In this document: positions 16,623 to 25,870 of the stretch, piece by piece | Numbering within the stretch: position 1 is the stretch's first letter | Layout of the letters: each line of letters opens with the position of its first letter | Assembly: GCA_028284905.1 (NCBI GenBank) | Contig: JANQQU010000068.1 | Location: 1 to 64,000 of the forward strand | Reading direction: 5' to 3' | Source of the DNA: Calditrichia bacterium | Lineage (GTDB): Bacteria > Calditrichota > Calditrichia > RBG-13-44-9 > J075 | DNA length: 64,000 nucleotides | Notes under the pieces: model-generated | The model's input: only the letters and a program-made list of their open reading frames with translations | Database searches by the model: none | Told to the model about the DNA's origin: nothing | Position numbers and translations under genes: made by a program

Positions 16623-16750
16623 CCTGAACCTCCTTTTGGTTGGCCGCTCGTCTGCCAGAAGCAGGATCGCCGGAGTAGAGAATTGCACACAGGATTCATT
16701 TCAACTAATGAGCGGTAAATCCGGTAATTTTAAAGAATTATAAGGAAATA

Positions 16751-16787
16751 AATGTCCAATGTCCAATTTTCAATCTTGAATGTAAAA
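16751..16787. repeat. Intergenic phrase-like repeat, family B
   Basis: AATGTCCAATGTCCAATTTTCAATC-like text identical in style to 13552-13577. It lies between the T9SS gene start and the next gene. Confidence 0.45.
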
Positions 16788-16801
16788 GTTTGGAAGGAGG
16801 T

Positions 16802-17281
16802 TTAGCGGGTAATTTCTTTTTGGCGGGCAAAATAGAAACGTTGTTTGTAATCCCAGAGAAGTACCCAGGACTCATCTACTGGCCAGATAACTACGTCTTC
16901 GACGGGATAGAGAAAATCATCCCAAAAACGGATGAATGTGTCCGAATCTGTCGCGACTGCCCAATTTTTTGACCAGGAAATGAAAATCGGCAAGGGTTTT
17001 TTTCCGAGAAGACCGATTAACCAATCGCGGACATTTTCCCCTTCAGGATTGTCTCCCCGCACTTCCACCGGGTATTCATCAATCTCTTCGAATTTTTCCC
17101 GGTAATTTTTCCCCTGAAAATTTTCGCTGTATTTATACGCAGCGCCTGCTTTGTCCGGCGTAAAGGGGTGGATTTTTGCCAGATCCGCATCGGAGAGACG
17201 ATTATGTTTTTCGCTACGCCAGCGCCAGCTGAGTGAGAAATTATCGAGGGAAACGATATCAGAGTCTGAAAAAGTAAACAT
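16802..17281 (-). CDS. Small conserved hypothetical protein (DUF2947-like)
   Basis: 159 residues, soluble and rich in Trp and acidic residues. The opening S-L-D-N-F-S-L-S-W-R-W-R-S, followed by N-R-L-S-D-A-D-L-A-K-I-H-P, and the end with I-x-W-P...W-V-L-L-W-D-Y recall the small DUF2947 family, but this is a memory-based resemblance and not certain. No catalytic motif is visible. It sits upstream of nothing obvious: idi lies beyond it on the same strand, separated by a family D repeat. The start lacks a clear ribosome-binding site. Confidence 0.55.
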   Translation of the reverse strand: MFTFSDSDIVSLDNFSLSWRWRSEKHNRLSDADLAKIHPFTPDKAGAAYKYSENFQGKNYREKFEEIDEYPVEVRGDNPEGENVRDWLIGLLGKKPLPIFISWSKNWAVATDSDTFIRFWDDFLYPVEDVVIWPVDESWVLLWDYKQRFYFARQKEITR

Positions 17282-17330
17282 GTGATTGCATCAAAATATT
17301 ATGTGGTGAGGTAAATAGATTGCTTTAAAA

Positions 17331-17417
17331 TGGGCAAATTTGCAAATGGGCAAAACTGCATATTTGCAAATTTGGCTATTGGGGGATTCTCAATTACCCA
17401 TTTGCCCATTTGCATAT
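17331..17417. repeat. Intergenic phrase-like repeat, family D
   Basis: Words GGGCAAATTTGCAAATGGGCAAAA on the left and TTACCCATTTGCCCATTTGC on the right are inverted copies, so the spacer can fold into a long imperfect hairpin. The same arrangement is at 49247-49342. It directly abuts the idi stop codon and may serve as its transcript end. Confidence 0.55.
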
Positions 17418-17975
17418 TTAAAGTGCCTTTATATCCGCCATGTGCTCCAGCATCAACCGCTCCCATTCCATTTTAAACCAGGGAGAATAACTCTCAGGAT
17501 TTTTGGCGATTGCACTGGTGACGTCATTAATGGAGAGATATTTCCATTCGGCGACTTCATTTGGATTTACTTGAATGGGATCATTGCTTTTGCCGATAAA
17601 AACCGCACACATTTCATGCTCGGAGCCGACTGTTTCATAACGGGCATGATATTGAAAAGTATAAAGATGTTTTAGCGGTGTGCTAATCCCCAATTCTTCA
17701 GCGAGACGGCGGGTGGTGGCATTCTCCAGATCTTCACCTTTGCGAGGATGGCTGCAGCAGCTGTTCGACCAAAATAATGGCCAGAGTGGCTTCTGATCAC
17801 TGCGTTGTTGAATCAGTAATTCACCGGTATCATTAAAAATAAAAATCGAGAAGGCCCGATGCAGAATGCCATCGCCTCTATGGCAGTCTACTTTGTCTTT
17901 ATAATCAATAATATTATCGTTTTCGTCAACCACGATCAGCATTTCATCATCAAAAGAAACTTGCGCATCATTCAT
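17418..17975 (-). CDS. idi: Isopentenyl-diphosphate delta-isomerase, type I (Nudix)
   Basis: 185 residues, the normal length for the type I enzyme, which interconverts isopentenyl and dimethylallyl diphosphate. Active-site Cys lies in SNSCCSHP and the metal/proton Glu in GSEHEM. The Nudix region reads RKGEDLENATTRRLAEELG, and the family opening DCHRGDGILHRAFSIFIF is intact. AGGAG lies upstream of the ATG. It is the last gene of the mevalonate group on this strand, 218 bases behind the reductase/kinase fusion, and completes the route to both C5 units. Confidence 0.93.
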   Translation of the reverse strand: MNDAQVSFDDEMLIVVDENDNIIDYKDKVDCHRGDGILHRAFSIFIFNDTGELLIQQRSDQKPLWPLFWSNSCCSHPRKGEDLENATTRRLAEELGISTPLKHLYTFQYHARYETVGSEHEMCAVFIGKSNDPIQVNPNEVAEWKYLSINDVTSAIAKNPESYSPWFKMEWERLMLEHMADIKAL

Positions 17976-18193
17976 TCTTGGTTCTGTCTCCTAAATCATC
18001 AATTGAAATCATACCGGTATCGACATCGGCAGATACGGTAATGCATCTCTAAATTTGGTATTTTACATTGCGAGCATTTTGCGTTAGCCCCACGCAATAT
18101 ATCTATGCATTATAAAGCGTAAAGAAAGGCCCTCAAAGTAAAAAGTGAAATGCGTATTTAACTGATTTATAAGTGAAGCTCAGTCAAATTATT

Positions 18194-20443
18194 TTAGCCA
18201 ATCTGGGTAATCATCGAACGATAACCGGAACGCCGCATTGCTTCGGCAACATCCTCGGCATTGTCCGGGCATAAGGCGATCATGGCGCCGCCACCGCCGC
18301 CACCGGTCAATTTTGCCCCGAGGGCACCGGCGTTACGAGCGATCTGGATCATCTCTTCCAGCTCCCAGCTCGATACCTGCAAGGCATTTAACAAACCTTG
18401 GTTTATGTTCATCAAATCGCCAAGGGTTGTCAGATCATGATTCTTGATCGCTTTTACCGCCCGCAGGGTTAATGCATTCATCTCCGTGAATATTCGGTCA
18501 TACATCATCTTGTTGTTTTCCCAGGCTTTACGGACATTGGCGACCATCTTCGCGGTTAAACTTTCCACCCCGGTAATCCCGATAACAATCGGAATTGGTT
18601 GCGGGCATTCCAGAGTTTTCATCATGGGAGGATCGCCCTTCTTAAAGAGAATGAATTTACCATAGGTCGCCATCGTGTTGTCGATACCGGACGGTGTGCC
18701 ATGGACAATCTCTTCCGAACGGAAAGCGAGCTTGTTGATCGTTGCATCATCCAGGTTGAGCTTGTAGTGTTCGGAAAGCGCCCGAATAATTGCCACCGCC
18801 AGCGCAGCCGAACCACCGAGTCCCATTGCACGGGGAATATGCGGGAAGATCTCGATGCGCATATTCCGGTCGCGCAATTCCAGTGTGTCGAGAATGAGCG
18901 TCAGAGAATCGTAAATCGAATATTTGTATTGAGTGCCAAAGTGCACCCGCTCTTCCACGCCCCAACGAGGAATGACTAGATGAACGCCATTTTCCACGTC
19001 CTTGACCTTTGCCTGAATGGCAATAGGAATCGGTGCAGAGATAACATGACTGCCATATACCGCCGCATGTTCCCCGAAGAGAATGATCTTTCCAAAGCCG
19101 GCCGGCAGCTTTTCCTTTTTCGGTGCTGTTTTTGGCTTGGCACCGCCGGCAGCAACATGCTTTTTCAAATCCTTGACGATTTCCTCTGCTTTCCAAACTT
19201 TGATTTCTCCGCTGTCAATCAAGCGATCTACTACTTCGTCAAAAATGTCCGGGGTCGCACCAGCAGCATTGGCAACGGTGCGGGCATGCAGGGTCATGTG
19301 TCCCTGCTGGATGCCCTCAGTGGAAAGCGCTTTGATTGCGGAGAAATTCTGTGCCAGTCCCACAGCACCCATCACGGCCATCAGTTCGGTGGCGCTTTCT
19401 ACATTGAGGATGCGATGGAGGATGGCAACGGAAGGATTAGATTGCAAAGGTCCACCCACCGTGCCCACTTTCATCGGCAGCTTCAGGCGACCGACCAGAT
19501 CGCCGTCATCATTTTTTGTCCATTGCGTCATGGAGGTATACCGTTTGCCGCGAGCGGCATAGGCATGAGCAGCGGATTCGATTGCGCGCCAATCGTTACC
19601 AGTGGCAATTGCGACAGCGTCGATGCCGTTCATGATGCCTTTGTTGTGGGTGGTTGCCCGGTAAGGATCGGCAAGGGCAAACTCGTTGGCGAGGATAATA
19701 CCATCCCGCACTTCTTCGCCGTCAAAGCCTTTGCCGGAAAGAAATTTGGTGGGGATGACGCATTCGGTTTTCACCAAAGCCCGGTCGCTGAGGTTGGAAA
19801 GAATTCGCAGAAAAACCTTGCCTCCGGAAATGTTCTCTACTAGCGAGGCAACCCCTTCACACATCGTATTTACCAGATTTGCACCCATGGCATCCCGGGT
19901 GTCCACCAGCAGGTGAACGATGAGCATATCGCCGCGATGAGAGGAATTGGGATGAATGATCACTTCCACATCCTTAGCCCCGCCGCCGCGCGCGACCATT
20001 TTCGGGTGAAAGCTATTGGCGAGGTTGATAATTTCTTCCTTATTCTGCAGCAATGCTTTTTTCGCATGGGAAGGATGTTCCAGATCGACCACCTGAATTT
20101 GCCCAATCAACAATGGCTCACTCGCTTCGCTGTGGAAACCGCCAGCCTGACGGACAATCTTTGCCGCCGAGCTAACCGCGGCAATAATTGAGGGTTCTTC
20201 GACCACCATCGGCACGATATAGTCTTTCTCATTGATTTGAAAGTTCAGCCCCAGACCGATCGGGAGACCAAATACACCGATGACGTTCTCCACCATGGTA
20301 TCCGCTTCATCCGCCGAAAAAACATTCGTGCTGTTTGTCAGCATTTTGAAATCTTCATTGGAAAGAATACCTCTTTCCTGCAGCAATTCCAGGCGTTCCT
20401 GAACACTGAATTTGTAAAACTGGGGAATGCGGGATCGATCCAT
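18194..20443 (-). CDS. HMG-CoA reductase (class II) - mevalonate kinase fusion protein
   Basis: 749 residues, two enzymes in one chain. Residues 1 to about 425 are a class II HMG-CoA reductase: ENVIGVFGLPIGLGLNF, the catalytic Lys loop THNKGIMNGIDAVAIATGND, the nucleotide-binding DAMGANLVNTMCEG and the catalytic His in GHMTLHARTVA. An Ala/Lys/Pro linker (AAGGAKPKTAPKKEK, about 432-446) leads into a mevalonate kinase: GKIILFGEHAAVYGS, the GHMP motif PRAMGLGGSAAL (about 540-551), HGTPSGIDN and LTGGGGGGAMIAL. It would carry out two pathway steps, HMG-CoA to mevalonate to mevalonate 5-phosphate. No frameshift or internal stop is seen, and all key motifs look intact. Its ATG directly abuts the TAA of the upstream kinase gene. 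Confidence 0.92.
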   Translation of the reverse strand: MDRSRIPQFYKFSVQERLELLQERGILSNEDFKMLTNSTNVFSADEADTMVENVIGVFGLPIGLGLNFQINEKDYIVPMVVEEPSIIAAVSSAAKIVRQAGGFHSEASEPLLIGQIQVVDLEHPSHAKKALLQNKEEIINLANSFHPKMVARGGGAKDVEVIIHPNSSHRGDMLIVHLLVDTRDAMGANLVNTMCEGVASLVENISGGKVFLRILSNLSDRALVKTECVIPTKFLSGKGFDGEEVRDGIILANEFALADPYRATTHNKGIMNGIDAVAIATGNDWRAIESAAHAYAARGKRYTSMTQWTKNDDGDLVGRLKLPMKVGTVGGPLQSNPSVAILHRILNVESATELMAVMGAVGLAQNFSAIKALSTEGIQQGHMTLHARTVANAAGATPDIFDEVVDRLIDSGEIKVWKAEEIVKDLKKHVAAGGAKPKTAPKKEKLPAGFGKIILFGEHAAVYGSHVISAPIPIAIQAKVKDVENGVHLVIPRWGVEERVHFGTQYKYSIYDSLTLILDTLELRDRNMRIEIFPHIPRAMGLGGSAALAVAIIRALSEHYKLNLDDATINKLAFRSEEIVHGTPSGIDNTMATYGKFILFKKGDPPMMKTLECPQPIPIVIGITGVESLTAKMVANVRKAWENNKMMYDRIFTEMNALTLRAVKAIKNHDLTTLGDLMNINQGLLNALQVSSWELEEMIQIARNAGALGAKLTGGGGGGAMIALCPDNAEDVAEAMRRSGYRSMITQIG

Positions 20444-21523
20444 TTATGCGTCCTTTTCATGATAAGTTTGCAAGCCATTGGCTGTAATATCTATTTGAAT
20501 GATGGTGTACGGCGTTTCCGCTACCTGGAGGGCAACATCTTCCAGAACTTCCGGGGAATCGCTAAAGAAGATGCCGAGATCACCTCCACCAGCGCCGGAA
20601 GGTTTATAAGCAGCGTTACAATCACGGGCGATCGTCGCTAACGCTTGATGTTCCTGGGAAATAATCGGTGCTTCGCTTTGCTGCCCGAGTTGCGCCATTG
20701 CGGCGTGATAACGTTCGACTGCATCGAGAAAGGCGGGCACGTCGTTATTCATCAGGGCATGGCATCCGGAAAAAGAAATGTCGGTCATTTCAGTCATTAG
20801 TTGCTGAAAACCATTGGGCGAATGATCGCGGAATTTATGTACCTGCCGCACCAGTTTCCGGGTAGATGCCGGCACGCCGGTCCAGATGGTAAGCAAATAC
20901 AATCCTTCAGGGTAATCCATTGTTTCAATCATTGCTTCATGAGAAGTAGGATCCGGATTGATCTGGTATTGCAGAATGCCACCAAAGCAGCTGGCGGCAA
21001 CGTCGATGCCGCTGCCAAGCTTGCCCTGTGCAAATCGGTGCGTTTTTAAAGCGTGTTGGAAGAAACTGTACTGAGCATCATTATCTTTATAAAAATGTTC
21101 ATTTTTACTGGCGGCGATAGCACCCAATAATGACACTGTTAGTGCGGCGCTGGAACCAAAGCCAATCTTCCCGTAATCACCATGGTAAAACCCGGAAGTG
21201 TCGATAGTAACCTCCCATTTTTCCGGAGATGTTTCCAGCTTTTCCAGACCCGCTTCAAAGGTAGTCGTAAAAAATTTCAGGCGTTGCTGTAATTCTTCGC
21301 TTAAAGCGGTAATGAATTGAATATTATTCTGCTCGTCCAATTGAAAAGAGAGTGCATCTGAACACATGACCGGCGCCTGCAGTTGAAAACTGTCGTTTCC
21401 GGGAGGCAATAGCGTAACTTCGGCAGTGCGGTTGATGGCAGCCACCAGGGCTGGTGCGCCTTCCATCACTGCATACTCTCCCAGCAGAATCAATTTTCCC
21501 GGTGCTTGTGCACGAATTCCCAT
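20444..21523 (-). CDS. Phosphomevalonate kinase (GHMP family)
   Basis: 359 residues. N-terminal APGKLILLGEYAVMEGAPALVAAINR is the GHMP substrate/fold signature of phosphomevalonate kinases. The ATP loop is KIGFGSSAALTVSLLGA, and KLGSGIDVAASCFGG and SGAGGGDLGIFF are the second and third motifs. It phosphorylates mevalonate 5-phosphate to the diphosphate. The stop codon is immediately followed by the start of the reductase/kinase fusion, so translation is coupled. The upstream neighbour is the diphosphomevalonate decarboxylase, separated by 168 bases that contain a family C repeat. Confidence 0.88.
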   Translation of the reverse strand: MGIRAQAPGKLILLGEYAVMEGAPALVAAINRTAEVTLLPPGNDSFQLQAPVMCSDALSFQLDEQNNIQFITALSEELQQRLKFFTTTFEAGLEKLETSPEKWEVTIDTSGFYHGDYGKIGFGSSAALTVSLLGAIAASKNEHFYKDNDAQYSFFQHALKTHRFAQGKLGSGIDVAASCFGGILQYQINPDPTSHEAMIETMDYPEGLYLLTIWTGVPASTRKLVRQVHKFRDHSPNGFQQLMTEMTDISFSGCHALMNNDVPAFLDAVERYHAAMAQLGQQSEAPIISQEHQALATIARDCNAAYKPSGAGGGDLGIFFSDSPEVLEDVALQVAETPYTIIQIDITANGLQTYHEKDA

Positions 21524-21595
21524 CTAGTCGCCTCTCAGCTGCATCTATTTGATTTTATCTAAATTTCAAATACTTTTTTAATTTCTTTATTTTTA

Positions 21596-21688
21596 ACCAC
21601 CGATAACCGGATAAAAAACAACAATCTAATTGATAGGTTTAATCTGTGTAAATCTGTGTAAATCCGTGTTCATCCGTGGCAAAACAAT
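21596..21688. repeat. Intergenic phrase-like repeat, family C
   Basis: Text of the type CACCGATAACCGGATAAAA, then TAATCTGTGTAAATCTGTGTAAATCCGTGTTCATCCGTGGCA, a near-tandem series of an 11-13 base unit. It is related to 14370-14401 and 14490-14519. It separates mvaD from the downstream kinase gene. Confidence 0.55.
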
Positions 21689-21691
21689 TTA

Positions 21692-22675
21692 TTACTCCGG
21701 CAAAATACGAGCGTCGCCACCGAGCTCAGTGCTGATAATTTGCCGGATACCTTTAATCTCGGAAAGCAAACCTGTCAGCTTCTCAACATATTCAGGTAGT
21801 GTCAATACTTTAACCTGCGGGCCGGCATCCATAGTAACATAAGCGGGAATTCCCTGCGCGCGTAGCCGTCGAACTTCATGGATCAGGGTGACGCTTAAGC
21901 CATTCCAGTAGATAATCGCCGGATTGGCAGACATCGCCAGGCCGTGCATCTTAAAACAGCTGAATTCACTGATTTCCCCAAGCTTCTCAATATCCCGGGC
22001 GACAATTGCTTCCCTGGCGATGGCAATATCATCCGGAGAAGTGTCTACCCAGGCCGGATAGTATGGAGAGGTTTCCGCGGTCAGGTTCATCCCTTCCGTG
22101 GAACCGATCGGTTTTTCTGCTTCGGAGGTGATAAGTATAAGCATTGCCAACGGCCAATGCTCGGCAGGATGAAGTGGCACTGCAATCGAATCAGAACCGT
22201 CGGCTTTTTCTCCCAGCTTCATTTCTACGAACCCCCCAAAAATGGAACGCGCGGCGGATCCTGAGCCTTGCCGGGATAGTTCGGAAAGACGGGTAGGGGA
22301 GAGGTCCAAACCAGCGGCATTCGCAGCAGCAACGGTGAGTGCGGCAAATCCGGAAGCCGAGGACGCTAGGCCGGCACCGGTAGGGAAATTATTCACACTT
22401 TCGATAATGGCACCATGCTGAATGCCGGCATCTTTCCGAATCAAGTCGAGAAATGCCGAAGCGCGGCGGGTTTGTTTTTCACCGGCATCGCTGCCATTGA
22501 TGGAAAGCGTGTCAATGGATAAGCCTTCCTGAAATTCCACGCTGGTTGTGGTCGAAAGGGCTTTCAGCGTCATGGAAAGGGAGCCCACTGCTGGTAAATT
22601 CAGACGGCTGTCGCGTTTTCCCCAATATTTAACCAAAGCAATATTAGCATGTGCCAGAGCAGTTGTTTTCTTCAA
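21692..22675 (-). CDS. mvaD: Diphosphomevalonate decarboxylase
   Basis: 327 residues, standard for the family. The N-terminal AHANIALVKYWGKRD and LPAVGSLSMTL substrate motifs, GAGLASSASGFAALTVAAA (phosphate loop) and SGSAARSIFGGFVEM, are all present, as is the C-terminal TMDAGPQVKVL with the catalytic Asp. It converts mevalonate 5-diphosphate to isopentenyl diphosphate with ATP. It starts 32 bases after the end of selD and stands at the head of the mevalonate genes. It is probably co-transcribed with both sides. Confidence 0.93.
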   Translation of the reverse strand: MKKTTALAHANIALVKYWGKRDSRLNLPAVGSLSMTLKALSTTTSVEFQEGLSIDTLSINGSDAGEKQTRRASAFLDLIRKDAGIQHGAIIESVNNFPTGAGLASSASGFAALTVAAANAAGLDLSPTRLSELSRQGSGSAARSIFGGFVEMKLGEKADGSDSIAVPLHPAEHWPLAMLILITSEAEKPIGSTEGMNLTAETSPYYPAWVDTSPDDIAIAREAIVARDIEKLGEISEFSCFKMHGLAMSANPAIIYWNGLSVTLIHEVRRLRAQGIPAYVTMDAGPQVKVLTLPEYVEKLTGLLSEIKGIRQIISTELGGDARILPE

Positions 22676-22707
22676 AAATAAAAATTCCTTCTATATCTAA
22701 GGCTGTT

Positions 22708-23760
22708 TTAGACAATTTCAATGGTTGTTTCCGCTGCTGGTTTTATTTCTCCTATCAGCGCGGCTTTTATCTGGGAATTTTTGTTGAATTTCGCCATAAA
22801 GCTTTTTGCTTCATCGAGTGGTAGCGATATCAGCAGTCCGCCGGAAGTTTGTGGATCGAAAAGCACCTGCCGGGCAATTTCCGAAACGTTATCGGTGATG
22901 TGAACATGGTTGGCGAGATAGCGTTCATTTTCTTTAGCGCCGCCGGTAAGATGACCCTCCCTGGCAAAGAAACCGACATCCGGTAACAAGGGCAGATAGT
23001 CCGAAAAAATTCGTGCGGATACCTTGCTGCCATTAGCAACTTCATACAAGTGGCCAAGCAGGCCGAAACCGGTGACGTCCGTACAGGCATTCACTGTAAA
23101 TTGCTGCATTATTTCTGATGCCTGCCTGTTTAGAGTGCTCATTATCATAGTGACGTGAGCAAGAATATCATCCGGCAGCGCTTCATTTTTAAGTGCGGTG
23201 GTGAGAATGCCGGTGCCCAGCGGTTTGGTTAAAACCAATGCATCACCCGCTTGCGCGGTAGAGTTGCGGCGAATATCGTCGGGATCGATAAAACCGGTCA
23301 CTGACATACCAAACTTCAGTTCCGGATCTTTCACAGAATGGCCGCCAAGGATGGTGACACCGGCTTCCGTCGCTTTATCATAACCGCCTTCAATAATACG
23401 GGCGATAATCCGTTTGCTGATCGTCTTTTCCGGAAAACCGAGAATATTCAATGCTGTGCGCGGTGTGCCGCCCATGGCGTAAATATCACTCAGCGAATTC
23501 GCCGCTGCAATTTGACCATATGCATACGGATCATCCACAATCGGCGTAAAGAAATCGACGGTCTGTATCATGGCGAGACTATCGCTAACTTTAATAATAC
23601 CAGCATCATCGCGAGTATCCAGGCCGACAAGGACAGCCGGATTCTCCGTCTCTTTCGGCAAATGTTGTAATACTTCCCCAAGGTCACCCGGACCTATTTT
23701 GGACGCTCAGCCAGCGCAGGTAACCAGATGGGTCAGTTTTGTTATTTCTTCTTTAGTCAT
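22708..23760 (-). CDS. selD: Selenide, water dikinase SelD, a selenoprotein with in-frame UGA
   Basis: 350 residues when the TGA at 23707-23709 is read as selenocysteine (residue 18). From ATG 23760 the protein reads M-T-K-E-E-I-T-K-L-T-H-L-V-T-C-A-G-U-A-S-K-I, then GPGDLGEVLQHLPKETE, the exact context of the catalytic Cys/Sec of SelD. Downstream motifs are VGLDTRDDAGIIKV and IYAMGGTPRTALNILGFP. The enzyme makes selenophosphate from selenide and ATP for selenocysteine and selenouridine synthesis. A conventional gene call would start after the UGA and lose the active site. A SECIS-like hairpin follows the UGA. selD is the first gene of the isoprenoid group. Confidence 0.93.
23681..23695 (-). 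promoter_or_regulatory. Candidate SECIS hairpin of selD
   Basis: In the transcript, AGGUC-CGGGU-GACCU forms a 5-bp stem with a 5-base loop, beginning 11 bases after the UGA. A lower CCA/UGG pairing with a bulge is possible. Distance and small apical loop agree with bacterial SECIS elements that recruit SelB. The exact loop sequence differs from the E. coli one, as is usual between lineages. Confidence 0.6.
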
Positions 23761-24114
23761 GGGAGATATATCCGTTGATTGGTTGACAATTTTGGATCAT
23801 GGTGGTGGTGTGGTGAATTAAAATAGGGGTTTAGGGGCTTAGGGATTTAAGGACTTAGGTTGTCTGGTATTGATTGGATAATCTTTTTATTCCTAATTCC
23901 CTGATACCTGTGCTTTCTCCAAAATAAATAATTTAATTTTCTAAAAATCCGCGACAAATTTAAAACTGAAAATAGATTGTTCCAAACAAAACCTCGAAAG
24001 GAATGCGTGAATATACGTTTACTAAAATTACCATTTTTTATTTGAAATTTACAATAGTTCGGTATTAAATTCAGCACGCTGAAACGACTGAGGTTCAGGA
24101 AGGATATAGCAGAT
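23761..24114. other. Divergent spacer between selD and recN
   Basis: 354 bases without a gene, holding the promoters of both divergent units by position. No confident -35/-10 pair was found. A purine-rich phrase-like stretch of the form GGGGTTTAGGGGCTTAGGGATTTAAGGACTTAGG occupies about 23826-23861, and the rest is AT-rich. GGAAGGA lies just before the recN start. Confidence 0.5.
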
Positions 24115-25824
24115 ATGTTAAAATCGTTGCAAATTCGTAATTTCGCTCTGGCGGAAAATTTACAGATAGAGTTCCTCCCGGGGTTAAATATCATCACCGG
24201 GGAAACCGGCACTGGAAAGTCCATCCTGGTTGGGGCTATTTCCGCATTGCTGGGGGGGCGCGTATATACGGAAGTTGTGCGCACCGGTGCCGACAGGGCA
24301 TTGGTGGAAGCGGTACTCGATGTGCGTAAGCTGCCGCGCCTGCGGAAATTCCTAGATGAGCGCGGTATTGATGCCGATGAAGAACTGTTTATTCGCCGGG
24401 AAATTTCTGTGAAGAGTAGTTCTCGTGCGTTTATCAACGATTCTCCGGTAACGATTTCTACATTAGCAGACCTGGGGAATTTCCTCATCGATGTTCACGG
24501 GCAGCACGAGCATCAAAGCCTGCTGCGCAAAGAAACCCACCGGCATTTCCTGGATGCACTGGGACAATCTGAACAATACTTGCAAAACACTGCGAAAGCA
24601 TACCGGGCGGTACGAGATATCCAAAAAGAATTAAAAGGGTTAGCGGAAAAGCAGGCCGAATTGAGCAGTCAGGCGGAATTACATCGTTTTCAATTACAGG
24701 AAATTGTTGCCGCTGAATTACAAGCTGACGAGGAAGAAGGCTTGCTCGATGAAAAGAAAATTCTTGGCAACATGGAAAAGCTCTTCAGCCTTTCCGCCCA
24801 ACTGTCTGCGTTGTTTGACGGGGAAGATCATCAAATTCTCGCCGATATCGCCAGCGCGGAAGAACGCTTGAAGGAACTGGGGAATTTTTCCAAAGAGATG
24901 GAAAAGCTTTCCGGGGAATTTTCCAGTGCGCGCATTATTATTGAAGAAACGGCACGTAGCGTGGAAGGCTATCAAAGTCAGCTGGAGTTTGATCCGCAGC
25001 GTCTGGAAGTGGTGGAGGCCCGCCTTAATGAGATCAATCAACTAAAGAAAAAATACGGTGCGACAGTCGCCGATATTCTTGATTATCAGGCAGAGATTGA
25101 AAAGCAGCTTAGCCTGCAGGAAAATTTTGAGTTCGAGATCGAAAAATTGAATGAAGCGCTCGATACCGCGCTGGATAAATACCGGGAAGAAGCACAGGCA
25201 CTCTCGAATCATCGCCAAACGATTGCAACTGGCATGGAAAAAAAGGTGCAGGAATTGTTATCCCTGGTGGGAATGCCAAACATGCGATTTCAGGCCAGTT
25301 TAACCCGGCAGGAAGCTGCGGACGGCGTTTTCCGGGAAGGGGATAGCCGCTATGCCGGAGACGAAAATGGCGTTGATTTGGTCGAATTCTTCATTTCTCC
25401 CAATCCCGGAGAGGATTTCAAGCCGTTAAGTAAAATCGCTTCCGGTGGAGAAATGTCACGCATTATGCTCGCCTTAAAAAGTATTCTCGCAGAAATTGAC
25501 GAGGTGCCGACGCTGGTTTTTGATGAAATCGATGCCGGTATCTCCGGGCGCATCGCCCAGGCGGTTGGTCGTAGTATTTATCAACTGAGCAAAAGCCATC
25601 AAATTCTCTGTATCACCCACCTGCCGCAAATCGCCTCTTATGGTGAATCGCATTTTGCCGTAGAGAAATTTGTAGAAGAAGGGCGCACATTTACCAGTAT
25701 TACGCCTCTGGAAGCAGATCGCCGGGTAGAAGAAGTCGCTCGCCTGATGGCCGGAGAGAAAATTTCCGAGACCGTGCTGGATTCAGCAAGGCAGCTCATC
25801 GAAGAAGGCCGAAACGGGAAGTAA
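24115..25824 (+). CDS. recN: DNA repair protein RecN
   Basis: 569 residues. SMC-like architecture: N-terminal Walker A GETGTGKS (29-36) after MLKSLQIRNFALAENLQIEF; a long coiled-coil centre (about 150-370) rich in E, K, Q and L; and a C-terminal ABC half with GGEMSRIMLALKSIL (signature), TLVFDEIDAGISGRIAQAVG (Walker B and D-loop) and ILCITHLPQIASYG (His switch). It binds DNA ends and helps cohesion during double-strand break repair. GGAAGGA precedes the ATG. It converges with the DUF72 gene across a family E repeat. Confidence 0.95.
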   Translation: MLKSLQIRNFALAENLQIEFLPGLNIITGETGTGKSILVGAISALLGGRVYTEVVRTGADRALVEAVLDVRKLPRLRKFLDERGIDADEELFIRREISVKSSSRAFINDSPVTISTLADLGNFLIDVHGQHEHQSLLRKETHRHFLDALGQSEQYLQNTAKAYRAVRDIQKELKGLAEKQAELSSQAELHRFQLQEIVAAELQADEEEGLLDEKKILGNMEKLFSLSAQLSALFDGEDHQILADIASAEERLKELGNFSKEMEKLSGEFSSARIIIEETARSVEGYQSQLEFDPQRLEVVEARLNEINQLKKKYGATVADILDYQAEIEKQLSLQENFEFEIEKLNEALDTALDKYREEAQALSNHRQTIATGMEKKVQELLSLVGMPNMRFQASLTRQEAADGVFREGDSRYAGDENGVDLVEFFISPNPGEDFKPLSKIASGGEMSRIMLALKSILAEIDEVPTLVFDEIDAGISGRIAQAVGRSIYQLSKSHQILCITHLPQIASYGESHFAVEKFVEEGRTFTSITPLEADRRVEEVARLMAGEKISETVLDSARQLIEEGRNGK

Positions 25825-25870
25825 AAAAAGTAGCACGAGCAGTAGCACTAGGCAGGAAACCCCGAATGAT

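Noticed and set aside
18980-19843. Long opposite-strand frame (287 codons) inside the reductase/kinase fusion
   Set aside because: It mirrors the real gene, has no ribosome-binding site and its translation looks like no protein family; the minus-strand frame shows all catalytic motifs.
22708-23661. selD as a normal 317-residue gene starting after the UGA
   Set aside because: That start lacks the conserved N-terminus with the catalytic residue; the upstream in-frame sequence matches SelD exactly through the UGA.
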